From Nematopogon swammerdamellus (Eukaryota > Arthropoda > Insecta > Lepidoptera > Adelidae): 64,000 bases of DNA. The position numbers were made by a program, and so were the translations under genes. The stretch lies in assembly GCA_946902875.1 (NCBI GenBank), contig OX336344.1, forward strand, positions 22,093,791 to 22,157,790. The letters run 5' to 3'. The notes under the pieces are model-generated. The model did not search any database, was not told the DNA's origin, and saw only the letters and a list, made by a program, of their open reading frames with translations. Position 1 is the stretch's first letter. Every line of letters starts with the position of its first letter. Below are positions 44,930 through 55,159 of this stretch, one piece after another.

Positions 44930-46455
44930 AGCCCGCGGCTCCGCTCGCGTGAAATTCGTATTCCAAAGAAGAATGTAAGTCACTAAGGGCGAGGCCGAAG
45001 GCCGAGCTGTGTTCAGGTAATCGATAAACCTTCTTAAAGAAAGTAACTAACTAAGGGCGAGGCCGAAGGCCGAGCTGCTTTCAGGTAAACGATAAACCTT
45101 TCTCAAATAAAGGAAGTAAGTAAGGGCGAGGCCGAAGGCCGAGCTGCGTTCAGGAAGACGATAAACCTTCTGGAAGAAAGGAAGGAACTAAGTGCGAGGC
45201 CGAAGGCCGAGCTGCGTTCAGGTAAACCAAAAACCCTCTTCCGCCTTCGGGCCTCGCCCTTAAAGACTTCCTTTCTTCGATAGAATATAATATCGTTTAC
45301 TCAATCTATTTATTTCATAAAAATAAAAAAGTAATATTAATAACTAAAGAATTAAACCTACCTAAGAAACATTAAAATAACTATAAAAACGGGCATTTTC
45401 AAATGTTCTTAGAACACTTGCGGCATTACCCCGCTGGCTTACCCTTTGAATGAAGTACATAAGCCCTTGATGGCGGGACACCAGTTGCGTCAACCAGCTC
45501 AAGCCTCTTTTGGCTTCACTGCTCCACGGACCGAGGGTTTCAACCGCAAACGCAACAAATTCGAAATCTTGAATTATATTTCTATATTTGCTGCGTTTGA
45601 GGCTCTCCGCCCCAGCCTCGGACGCGCCAGCCGCTCTTGAAGATGTCCTAACGTGACTTGGAGCCAATGTGAGAACAAAAGTGGCGTCCCACATCAAAGA
45701 ACTACCCTTAGTCCATGGCACTAAGGTGATAGCATCGGGCCTCTTGCCATCCAGCCGGGAATAACCGCGAGGTTCTAGGATGCACGGTATATTTGCCGTT
45801 AGAAGCGTGGACTTTATAATAAAATTTAAATTAAATTAACTCAATCTTAATATTTATTAACTTTATTCGAGATGGTTTAGCTTCTTCCTGAACGCAGCTC
45901 GGCCTTCGGCCTCGCCCTTAGTTACTTGCTTTCTTCGAGATGGTTTATCATTTGTCAGAACGTAGCTCGGCCTTCGGCCTCGCCTTAGTTACTTACTTTC
46001 TTCAAGATGGTTTAGCTTCTTCCTGAACGCAGCTCGGCCTTCGGCCTCGCCCGTTACTTGCTTTCTTCGAGATGGTTTTTCAATTATCCGAACGTAGCTC
46101 GGCCTTCGGCCTCGCCTTAGTTACTTACTTTCTTCAAGATGGTTTAGCTTCTTCCTGAACGCAGCTCGGCCTGCGGCCTCGCCCATAGTTACTTACTTTC
46201 TTCGAGAAGGTTTATGGTCTTCCAGAATAGAGCTCGGCCTTCGGCCTCGCCCTTAGTTACTTACTTTCTTCAAGAATGTTTTTCTTCTTCCTGAACTCAG
46301 CTCCGCCTTCCGCCTCGCACTTAGTTACTTTCATCGAGAAAGAATATCGTTTACGTGAGCGCAGATCCGCCTTCGGGCCCGCCTTTAGTTACTTACTTTC
46401 TTTTTTTTAAATACGAATTTCACGCGAGCGAAGTCGCGGGCAACAGATATATAAA
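44930..46455. mobile_element. Helitron-like ends with inverted GGCCGAAGGCC arrays
   Basis: The left edge is CTAGCTGAGCCCGCGGCTCC. The right edge is GCGAGCGAAGTCGCGGGC. Left array (44985-45240): about four units of GGGCGAGGCCGAAGGCCGAG. Right array (45880-46390): about eight units of the reverse complement (CTCGGCCTTCGGCCTCGCCC), each unit about 60-66 bases. A LINE remnant lies between. Confidence 0.6.
45405..45785 (-). pseudogene. LINE C-terminal endonuclease-like domain, minus strand
   Basis: The minus-strand frame from about 45785 reads SRLDGKRPDAITLVPWTKG, then LMWDATFVLTLAPSH, an AGAESLKRSKYRNI region and FAVETLGPWSSEAKRGLSWL, ending near RGNAASVL. A PD..(about 12)..WDAT..K layout resembles the PD-(D/E)XK-like tail of some invertebrate LINE polyproteins. 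5'-truncated. A more decayed copy is at 16130. Confidence 0.6.
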
Positions 46456-47779
46456 TTTTATTGCACCAATGACAGCGACATAACTTCGACTTTTAATTAT
46501 TATTTTTATTTATCAAACAAATTGTCACCGGCCAGCTCACGTCGAGATGACAGTTCTCCGTTGTCAACATGACATTTAAATTGTTTTTTACCTTTAATTT
46601 TTATTATATTTTTTAATTATTATGTTCATCCGGGATATACACTGTCACTATAAAAAGTTTCGTCAAATTCCGTTCAGTGGTTTTTGCGAGATGCGCGTAC
46701 AAATAGACATTTTTGCATTTACGATTTTATGATATGTATAGAAAGAATAGATATGTATAGACTATTGTGTTCAAGTTATAAAAAAAAGAAGAACTGTCAT
46801 TTTCGTTGTATCTACTTATTTTTAAATTTCGAATGAATATTTTATTCAAATTGTATTTGCTGCCAGTTCTCAAGGTATAATTATGTACTTTGGACTACGT
46901 GATTTTAAACGCGCAATAATGTTTATAATTGTTAATTTTTTTTTATTTTTGTTATTTTTTTTTACGTATTATGTTAACCCGGCATATAAACTGCCACTAT
47001 ACAAAGTTTCGTCTAATTCCGTTCAGTGGTTTTTGCGTGATGCGCGTACAGACAAACAAACAAACAAACAAAAATTTTAAAAACTGTTCTAACATGTTCA
47101 GTATCACATTTTAAGCCACCCTGGATAGTTTTTTTCCGAATGCATTCAATGTACAGACTTTCTTACCTCTACGATTTTATTATATGTATAGATGATACAG
47201 AACCCCCCTTAGCGTACTCTGAACTAATTTTGAAAGACCTTATATATGTATGTATGTTTCTCCAGAACTCTTAAACCGATCATCCGAATTCGATGAAACT
47301 TAGTACAAGCACATTGAACTATACGGGACACAGAGTAGACTAAATAAAATTTTGTTCCGGTTACGCTAAGATGTGGCTCTCATACAAACCGAATTTTTCC
47401 GCCCGCCGAAATAAAGATACGGTAGCGTGGTTATTTAATTTCTTGTTTTTAAATACGAACTTCATGCGAGCGAAGCCGCAGGCAAAAGCTAGTATTATTA
47501 TATAGTTGACTGTGTTCAGGTTTCGTGACTTCGTGTGTACAGTGTTTGCGGGTCCGAAGTTACGAACGCGGCTAGGGCAAAAGTACCATTTTCATAGAGT
47601 ATGTTCTATAAACAACATTACCGCTTTCGTTCGTGTCTCCAGATGCGAGCGCTGGCTCAATTGTTAGATATCCAGTCCAATAGTGAATAACATGGATACT
47701 GATATTTGCTTAGTACAAGTCAATGATCTTAGAAACTTCCACGGTAGAGAAACATACCTACCACACCACTACCTTTTAA

Positions 47780-47850
47780 GCAGCGGGTGGCCGAGTGGTT
47801 GCGCATCGGCTTCTCATGCGAGAAATCTGGTCGGCGTGTACCAATGAGTT
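47780..47850 (+). other. tRNA-like remnant
   Basis: GCAGCGGGTGGCCGAGTGGT looks like the 5' half of a Ser/Leu-type tRNA with an A box (GGCCGAGTGG). No B box or closing acceptor arm is present, so this is a relic or SINE head rather than a functional tRNA. Confidence 0.35.
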
Positions 47851-47884
47851 TTTTCTGACGAAAAAATTTAAGTTCATACCTACA

Positions 47885-48172
47885 CCGGCTGCTTCACTGT
47901 TCGGAACCGGTGTAAAACTGTAGGTCCCTTCCCTAGCCCCTTACTAGGTGCTAGGTTCAAATTGTAGCCGACTGTGTTTGTACCACCGTACTGGATGTAA
48001 GATGGCCGCATAGCAGCCTCGGTTGTGTTCTTCTAGTCCAGTATAGCCAGCAATACAGAGAAGTCTCCGGTATGGCACCTACCTTCTCGATGGTGATATT
48101 GGCTGGTCGGAGCATGTTTTTTGGCCCCTCCGATTCAGCCACCCATTACCGGATTAAATAAAAAAAAAACGG
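47885..48172 (+). mobile_element. SINE family B copy
   Basis: TAGGTCCCTTCCCTAGCCCC, GCAGCCTCGGTTGTGTTCTT, then CACCCATTACCGGATTAAAT and a run of A. Confidence 0.75.
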
Positions 48173-48207
48173 TGTTGAATATTTCAATGTTTTAATCGAG
48201 GTTGGGT

Positions 48208-48495
48208 GCATATGTACATGCATACCACACACGCTGTATCCCGACAATCAGGATAGGCAGAGTAATCGGTGTTGTGCTGCAAGAACTCTTGAAAATTGCA
48301 ACACAACATCGACCACCACGTTTAACAAAGTATTCGGACAAGGTAACTATCAAGCAGCAAGTAAGGCACAAAGACCCACCTGCTGCACAACTCGGTGGAC
48401 GGACCGCGCCAAGCCGAGAGGTGGCAAACCTGTCGCCCTTTAGCACGGCATCTCGTCCTTATCCCTTAGCCTTTTACGACATCCGCGGGGAGCAG
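48208..48495 (-). mobile_element. SINE family C, reverse
   Basis: An ACATGCATACC-type tail at left, CACGCTGTATCCCGACAATC, AGCAGCAAGTAAGGCACAAA, then CTTAGCCTTTTACGACAT. The H1 head is cut short. Confidence 0.7.
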
Positions 48496-48499
48496 CGTA

Positions 48500-48750
48500 C
48501 CAATCGCTTCAGCAGATCTTTCTTTTCCACAGAACTGGTAAACTCTGGAACCCTATCCCTGCCCACTTATTTCCCCCCAAAGTATCAGTCTCGGGTTCTT
48601 CAAGAGAGGCGTGAATACCCGTCAGGCCGGCATTGCATTCGCTCGCAACCCCCGCCTACGGCCGAAAGTCCATGGGCGTCGTAAGGCTTATGGGGTGGGT
48701 GGCTCGTCGCCACATGTCGCGCTTTCTGCGACCGAAACGGGCTCATTATG
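48500..48750 (+). pseudogene. LINE ORF2 3' end fragment
   Basis: TACCAATCGCTTCAGCAGAT, then ACTGGTAAACTCTGGAACCC and CAAGAGAGGCGTGAATACCC match the 62575 fragment (RTGKLWNALPAHIFPPKY type). Followed by a degenerate 3' UTR. Confidence 0.6.
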
Positions 48751-48762
48751 AGGTTTATTTTT

Positions 48763-49095
48763 TATTTTTTTTTTTTATGGAAACTGACGCGGTTGGCTAC
48801 ATCACCTACAACGTCCGTGATGTCAGCCCATAACACCGGGTGAACTAGGTGCCATGTCAGTGCTTCCCCCTTTGATCGTGCCGGCTACACTGAACTGGTC
48901 GGAAAACACAAACTATTTACATAGCCGTTTAGACCGACGTTTCATTCAGTGCGGTGGTACCAATCCGGGCGGGTTAGACCCTACCACCAAGTAAGATTAG
49001 GAGGGAAGGGACCTACAGTTTTACGAGGAATCCGAACCTCGGTCAGCCTCCAACGGTCAGCGGTCACCCATCCAAGTACTGACCGCACCCACTAA
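48763..49095 (-). mobile_element. SINE family A with partial 5S-like head, reverse
   Basis: A T-run, ATGGAAACTGACGCGG, body, CGAACCTCGGTCAGCC, CACCCATCCAAGTACTGACC. Cut at GCACCCA. Confidence 0.75.
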
Positions 49096-49324
49096 GTTAC
49101 CCAGAGGATAACTTATTTAAAAATAATTGTAGGTAATTCAGTTTCAGGAAAACATTTCACCATTATTCTCGCTGCGGTTGCGGTTCAAAATTCCTTCCCA
49201 CATATTTTATACGAACGTACTTCCTGCAAATTTTTAAATGTAACTGCATCTATATAATATCAAGTGCGTCTTTTTGAACTACCTACTTATACTAATCGCA
49301 AAAATAGAACAGGAGCGGGGAGGC

Positions 49325-50345
49325 TGAGGTACGTTGTTGTTCTCTGTGGCTGAGGTACGTTGTTGTTCTCTGTGGCTGAGGTACGTTGTTGTTCTCTGTG
49401 GCTGAGGTACGTTGTTGTTCTCTGTGGCTGAGGTACGTTGTTGTTCTCTGTGGCTGAGGTACGTTGTTGTTCTCTGTGGCTGAGGTACGTTGTTGTTCTC
49501 TGTGGCTGAGGTACGTTGTTGTTCTCTGTGGCTGAGGTACGTTGTTGTTCTCTGTGGCTGAGGTACGTTGTTGTTCTCTGTGGCTGAGGTACGTTGTTGT
49601 TCTCTGTGGCTGAGGTACGTTGTTGTTCTCTGTGGCTGAGGTACGTTGTTGTTCTCTGTGGCTGAGGTACGTTGTTGTTCTCTGTGGCTGAGGTACGTTG
49701 TTGTTCTCTGTGGCTGAGGTACGTTGTTGTTCTCTGTGGCTGAGGTACGTTGTTGTTCTCTGTGGCTGAGGTACGTTGTTGTTCTCTGTGGCTGAGGTAC
49801 GTTGTTGTTCTCTGTGGCTGAGGTACGTTGTTGTTCTCTGTGGCTGAGGAACGTTGTTGTTCTCTGTGGCTGAGGTACGTTGTTGTTCTCTGTGGCTGAG
49901 GTACGTTGTTGTTCTCTGTGGCTGAGGTACGTTGTTGTTCTCTGTGGCTGAGGTACGTTGTTGTTCTCTGTGGCTGAGGTACGTTGTTGTTCTCTGTGGC
50001 TGAGGTACGTTGTTGTTCTCTGTGGCTGAGGTACGTTGTTGTTCTCTGTGGCTGAGGTACGTTGTTGTTCTCTGTGGCTGAGGTACGTTGTTGTTCTCTG
50101 TGGCTGAGGTACGTTGTTGTTCTCTGTGGCTGAGGTACGTTGTTGTTCTCTGTGGCTGAGGTACGTTGTTGTTCTCTGTGGCTGAGGTACGTTGTTGTTC
50201 TCTGTGGCTGAGGTACGTTGTTGTTCTCTGTGGCTGAGGTACGTTGTTGTTCTCTGTGGCTGAGGTACGTTGTTGTTCTCTGTGGCTGAGGAACGTTGTT
50301 GTTCTCTGTGGCTGAGGTACGTTGTTGTTCTCTGTGGCCGAGGTA
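49325..50345. repeat. 26-bp minisatellite, about 39 copies
   Basis: The unit is GAGGTACGTTGTTGTTCTCT followed by GTGGCT, almost without variation (two units have GGAACG). Because 26 is not a multiple of 3, three units (78 bases) give one cycle of a 26-residue minus-strand peptide repeat (TTTYLSHREQQRTSATENNN). All three minus-strand phases lack stops, so the 370-codon frame is a by-product of the unit. Confidence 0.95.
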
Positions 50346-50425
50346 CGGGCAGCGGGAGCGGGTGGGGTTTATAGGATGCGTGACGCACCAATCACGGCCA
50401 GTGAGCTAATTTTTAACGAACTTCA

Positions 50426-51637
50426 AAAAAGTCGCCAAGTGCGAGTTGGACCCTACGCACCGAGGGTTCCGTATCATCACTCAATATACTTGTATTATGT
50501 AGATATGTACAAAAACAATAATTGTTTAGGAAAATCACGAACCGCCTAAATAAACACTACAGCAATGGTTGGACTGTGAGGCATTCGTGCAGTAGAAATA
50601 TACAAAAATATATTTCTTATATGACATAACGACATATTTGCAATTTTCGGATTTTTCCTTTAGTTATGATGCGAGACCTTGCTTCTTGCCAAATTTCATT
50701 ACTCTAAGTTAACGGTAAGTACCCTATAGGTTTTGATTTCACTTGAGTGAGTTTGCAAGTACCTATTAAAATTTGCCATAAATAGCCGTATCTTTTGATT
50801 ATGTTGATTTAGAAGCTTTCATTTCTATAACTCGAAGGGATCGCAGACGTTAGTATTTCATATTAATTTCAAATTTGTTAACTTGATTGAAAAAAAGGGT
50901 CCTTGACATACAAAACAAACAATTTTTTTTAATGTAATTTAACTACAAGTTTACAATTTTCGGATTTTTTCCTTTACTTGTGCTGTAAGAACTTGCTTCT
51001 TACCAAATTTTATGATTGTATGTTGACGGGAAATACCCTATAGGTTTTGTTTTGATTTGAGCGAGTTTGCGAGTATGAAATCTGACATATATGGCCGTAT
51101 CTTTTGATTGCGTTGATTTAGAAGCTTTAATATTCTACACCTTATATCGTAGATCTTAGTATTTCGTATTAATTTCAATTTTATTTGTTATCTTGATCCG
51201 TTCCTGAGAAAAAGGGTCCTTGACAAAACAAACAAAAAATTTTTTTAATGTCAATAACTATAAATTTACAATTTTCGGATTTTTTCCTTTACTTGTGCTG
51301 TGAGACCTTGTTTCTTAGCAAATTTCATTATTCTAGGTTTACGGGAAGTACTCTATAGGTTTTGATTTGATTTGCCGGTAGCAAAATAATTATGTTACTT
51401 ATATGGCCGTATCTAGTGATTGCGTTGACTTAGAATCTTAAATTTTTTACACCTCTGAGGAAACGTAGACCTTAGTATTTGATATTAATTTCAACTTGAT
51501 ACCACTACCCGTTCCTGAGAAAAAAGGTCTTGACAGACAGACAGACAACCAGCCAGACAGACAGACAGACGGACAACAAAGTGATCCTATAAGGGTTCCG
51601 TTTTTTTCCTCCTTTGAGGTACGGAACCCTAAAAATG
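50426..51637 (+). mobile_element. Dispersed repeat D, enlarged form with internal triplication
   Basis: AGTCGCCAAGTGCGAGTTGG at the start, three tandem units of about 313-315 bases beginning CAATTTTCGGATTTTT (50641, 50954, 51269), (CAGA)n, and the end TACGGAACCCTAAAAATGG. Confidence 0.7.
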
Positions 51638-51884
51638 GTAACATTAGTTAACATTTTGTTCTATTCAGGTATATCACACCTATTATATAATTATACACAC
51701 ACGGTTGAAAATTAAACTAAATTAAAACGATTAATTTTTCAATTGCATTGAATAAGTTATTACGAGTGAGAATTCGCGACAATTCTATGTAGAGGTTTAT
51801 TGTCGATAGTCGTATTCCGATTAATATTTGTGTATATAGATACTATATCTATTATATTATCTATATATATATCTACAATATTGC

Positions 51885-52035
51885 CCGCGGTTTCGCTCGC
51901 GTGAAATTCGTATTTAAAGAATAAAGTAAGTAAGCCCGCTCGCTACCGTACCTTTATTTCGGCGCGCGGAACAATTCGGTATGTATGAGAGCCATATCTT
52001 AGCGTAATCGGAACATTTTATCCACTTAGTCCACT
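51885..52035 (-). mobile_element. Helitron-like 3' end, reverse
   Basis: TTGCCCGCGGTTTCGCTCGC then GTGAAATTCGTATT and, inward, ATCTTAGCGTAATCGGAACA. Truncated inward. Confidence 0.55.
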
Positions 52036-52131
52036 TTTTAAGATAATTATTTTTTTTATTACTTAATTACTTGATTACTTGTTTACAAACATAGTTAAAA
52101 ACCATCCCGATTAAACCAGCTTTCTCATAAA

Positions 52132-52412
52132 AAAACCGGCCAAGTGCGAGTCGGACTCCCGCACCGAGGTTTCCGCACCACAGAAAAAACATTGAAAAGA
52201 AAACACGTTTCTTGTATGGGAAGCCGCCTCAATTTTTTACTTTTTCTATTTTTTATTATTTGTTGTTATATCCGCCATAATAACACATCTTCTGTGAACA
52301 TTTCAACGGGCTGCCTATTACGGTTCAAGAGATACAGTCCTCGGACGGACAGACATACAGACGGCGTAGGTTTAGTAATAGGCTTCCGTACGGGATACGG
52401 AAACCTAAAAAA
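52132..52412 (+). mobile_element. Dispersed repeat D, short form
   Basis: CCGGCCAAGTGCGAGTCGGA at the start, TTTGTTGTTATATCCGCCAT, CGGACGGACAGACATACAGA, and the end CGGGATACGGAAACCTAAAA. Confidence 0.75.
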
Positions 52413-52720
52413 ATGCAACGAAATCGGTTCATCTGTTTTGGAGCTACGATGCCACAGCAGACACACACCCATACACACACGCACACACCCTCACACACAC
52501 CCTCTCACACACACCCTCTCACACACATACACAAAACATTAAACTTGTAACACCCCTTTTTTTGCGTCGTAAACCTAAAAAAATGCAACGAAATCGGTTC
52601 ATCTGTTTTGGAGCTACGATGCCACAGCAGACACACACCCATACACACACGCACACACCCTCTCACACACATACACAAAACATTAAACTTGTAACACCCC
52701 TTTTTTTGCGTCGTCGGGGG
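52402..52720. repeat. Tandem duplication with (CA)-rich core
   Basis: AATGCAACGAAATCGGTTCA through CACCCCTTTTTTTGCGTCGT occurs at about 52413-52570 and again at 52580-52715. The second copy has lost one internal CACACCCTC-type block. It ends in GTCGGGGGTTAAAAA. Confidence 0.75.
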
Positions 52721-52784
52721 TTAAAAAGACGTTGACAACATTTTGTCTATGAATACGTTTAAGTACACTCGCCCGAGTAAGATT

Positions 52785-52985
52785 GGAGAACGACTTCGCT
52801 GTGTTGAGTGTGGCGGCGGGCGGCGGCGTGAAGGCGGAGCGCAGAGTCGAGCGGAAGAGGGGAGCGCGCGCGGGGCGGGAAACGTGTGGGCGATGGTCTA
52901 GCGGCCGGTGTTAGTGGCTCGCGCGGGGCGGGAAGCGTGCGGGAGAGAGGCAAGGGGTAGGGAGAACGATCGCACACGTGCTTCG
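52785..52985. other. GC-rich island
   Basis: About 200 bases of GGCGG/GCGCG-rich DNA in an AT-rich setting, with no clear frame or TATA box. It could be a promoter or first exon, but nothing decisive is seen. Confidence 0.35.
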
Positions 52986-53236
52986 GTGTGCAAATTGCCT
53001 TTTCATTCTAACACTTCATCTCCAGATTCGCCATCGCACCTTCGCATCGACGAACATGTGTAAATGTATTAGTTTAGAGTAGGCGAGGCGCGATCGCAGC
53101 AGGCAGGCGACGACTGCGCGCTGCGGCCTCTCGCGCTCGACTAAGAGACTTGAGGACCGTGAACCTCAACTCGTTGGAACATGTTAGTTTGCCCAGTGAG
53201 TTATCTAGTACGCTAGTACATAATACATCTTTGGTC

Positions 53237-53298
53237 GTAGAACGTCGTCCCTGTCGCACGGAGACGTGCGAGTTCGTGCGACAGGGACGACGCTCTAC
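53237..53298. repeat. Repeated GC-rich hairpin, copy 2
   Basis: GTAGAACGTCGTCCCTGTCG pairs with CGACAGGGACGACGCTCTAC across about 14-22 bases. It shares CTCTTTCTAAAGCTCGA downstream with 13510. Confidence 0.65.
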
Positions 53299-53635
53299 AT
53301 CCGAATTTGCCTCTTTCTAAAGCTCGAATCGCATTATTTTCTGTCGGTAACTGTACCATCTATTTACACTGTCCTCAATGAAAGTCTGTGGACGGATGGA
53401 ATTCGTTTATATTTTACGTCCAAAAAAACTTTTGTAAAAGGTTTGTTCAAAAGTGTCATTTCAAAATATTTAGCCCACGAAATCGAAAGATTTTAAAAAT
53501 AGAATGTGTTGATTGACCCCATTCATGAAATGTGGCAATGAAGCGAGCTGAAATTACACTGTGGGCGAAAAGCGAACTTGAGTGGTGAGAAAACATTGCG
53601 AATATCTTAGTCTCATTAGCCGCTCATAGCGACAG

Positions 53636-53745
53636 ATAAATAATAAATATATTATCAATAATAAATAAAAAATAAATACTAATCAATATTATTATTATCA
53701 ATCAATATCAATCAATATCAATCAATCAATACTAATAATAAATCT
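53636..53745. repeat. AT-rich (AATAAAT/CAATAT)n patch
   Basis: Short ATAATAAAT and ATCAATCAAT repeats. Confidence 0.75.
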
Positions 53746-53759
53746 GTAAGGGATGGTCA

Positions 53760-54662
53760 TGGAGTAAGTTACCTTGTTTTATGTATGAGATATTGAGTTT
53801 GCGGACTCTATGTGTGAGACTAAAACTAAATTGACGATTTTTAAAATATTTTATGTATGAATGTATCTATGTATGTACGTATGTATGTTCCTTCATAACT
53901 CTTAAACCGATCATCTGAATTCGATGAAAGTTAATATACGCACATTTAGCTATACGTGACACAAGATAGGCTAAAGAAAATGCAGTTTCGGTTACGCTAA
54001 GATGTGGCTCTCATACAGACCGAAAGGTTCAGTACGCTGGAGGAGGGAGGTGGAGAAACAGAGGGAGAAATAGGGAAGGAAGGTGGAGGGAGGGTAAGGA
54101 GACGGGAGGGATGGGTAGGGAAGGGAAAGATTTTATTTTTATTTATTTTTTATTTTAAAGATGGGTAGGGGAAATGAGGGGTTGGGTGAGAGGGGTGTGG
54201 ACGGAATGGAGGAAGAGGGACAGGGGAGGAAGGGGTTAAGATGGAGAGCGAGGGGAGGGAGGGTGCTGGAGAGGTTAGGTAGGGAAGGGAGGGAGGGAAA
54301 GAAAGGGGCAGGTAAGGAGGTAATGAGAGCAGGGAGGGGAGGAAGGGTGATAGATAGTTAAAGATACGGGTGAGATAAATGAGAGGGAAGAGGGGTGGGA
54401 TGGGAGGGGAAGGGAGGAGGACATAGGAATTTAGATAGGAGATAAGGACGAAGGGTAGGGATGGGGGGGGGGCGGGGAGAGAAGGAAGGGGTGGAGGGGA
54501 GTGAGGGAAGGGAGGGTGAGAGGGGAAGGGAGGGGGGAGCGAGCGAGGGAGGGAGAGACTGATAATATGAAAGGAGTCATCGTTTATTATCATCATAGTT
54601 ACGTTTAAATCGGATTTGTTATTAAACCGAGTCTACCGCGAGCGAAGCCGCGGCTAAACTAG
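53760..54662 (+). mobile_element. Helitron-like (LEP1-type) element with expanded purine tract
   Basis: Left part TATGAGATATTGAGTTTGCG, CTTAAACCGATCATCTGAAT and GTTACGCTAAGATGTGGCTC. Right end GCGAGCGAAGCCGCGGCTAA then ACTAG. About 520 bases of G/A-rich DNA (54040-54562) lie between. Confidence 0.6.
54040..54562. repeat. Purine-rich (GGGA/GGAA)n tract
   Basis: The + strand is almost all G and A. The minus strand translates to Pro/Ser/Leu-rich low-complexity peptide. It contains many GGG runs. Confidence 0.85.
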
Positions 54663-54851
54663 CTACTAGCTGTAGGTAATATTTTTAAAAATATCTAAGG
54701 TTTTGCTCCCGATTCTATCTAATCTGTATTTTCGAACGGGACAAAATATTACGAGGAACCATACGAATATGCATTTCTGCCAATGAAATAGTGGTGTGTT
54801 CTTAATAGCGCAATAAACATCTGAATCTGAATTTGAATATAAATGTAATAA

Positions 54852-55149
54852 CCACAGAGCATGAAATGAGCGCGCCCGCCCCTCCTAGAGGCGCCGTGAG
54901 CGCGATTTCTCTACAACGCCGTTGAAGCCTGTGGGCGTGGCCTATGACTTACATATGTGTGTTGTGAGTGTGCATTTGTTTTGTGCGTGTGCCTAACTTG
55001 CTCCTCTTTGTGTGTAGTGTCGATACTAGCACACACACACACACATACGAAGCGCTAGCAGCACTGCGTGTAGTTTTTGGGTTTCAAATATCATCGCTTA
55101 GGGCGCCTCTAGTAGGGGGCGCGGGCTGTAGGTATTTGATGCTCTGTGG
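54852..55149. mobile_element. MITE with 11-bp TIR and 6-bp target duplication
   Basis: CCACAGAGCAT and ATGCTCTGTGG bracket 298 bases. TAATAA flanks both sides (54846-54851 and 55150-55155). A second inner inverted pair involves CTAGAGGCGCC and GGCGCCTCTAG. Confidence 0.65.
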
Positions 55150-55159
55150 TAATAACAAA

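Larger units (their letters stand above)
44469..47241. mobile_element. TIR element nested in the Helitron-like element
   Basis: The inverted ends AAGGTCTTTCAAAATTAGTT and AACTAATTTTGAAAGACCTT continue as CAGAGTACGCTA and TAGCGTACTCTG, then a G-run (left) against a C-run (right). The ends sit in ATATA/TATGTATG sequence on both sides, so a TA- or TATA-type target duplication is plausible. About 2.77 kb. No transposase found. Confidence 0.6.
44350..47495 (+). mobile_element. Helitron-like (LEP1-type) element split by a TIR element
   Basis: The left part (TGAGATATTGCGTTTGTGGA, AAATTGACGATTTTTAGAAA, TGTATGTATGT) and right part (AACTCTTAAACCGATCATCC, GTTACGCTAAGATGTGGCTC, and an end of GCGAGCGAAGCCGCAGGC then AAAAGCTAG) match the uninterrupted order seen at 53770-54030. 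The insertion is 44469-47241. Confidence 0.6.

Noticed and set aside
47780..47850. Possible functional tRNA gene
   Set aside because: Only the A-box half looks tRNA-like. There is no B box or acceptor pairing.
49325..50345. CRISPR-like array
   Set aside because: Units are contiguous with no unique spacers, and the genome is clearly eukaryotic.
49279..50391. 370-codon minus-strand frame
   Set aside because: It is entirely a 26-bp minisatellite with no stops in any phase. No start context or flanking domain.
54150..54596. 148-codon Pro/Ser-rich minus-strand frame
   Set aside because: It is the complement of a purine tract, so stops are rare by composition.
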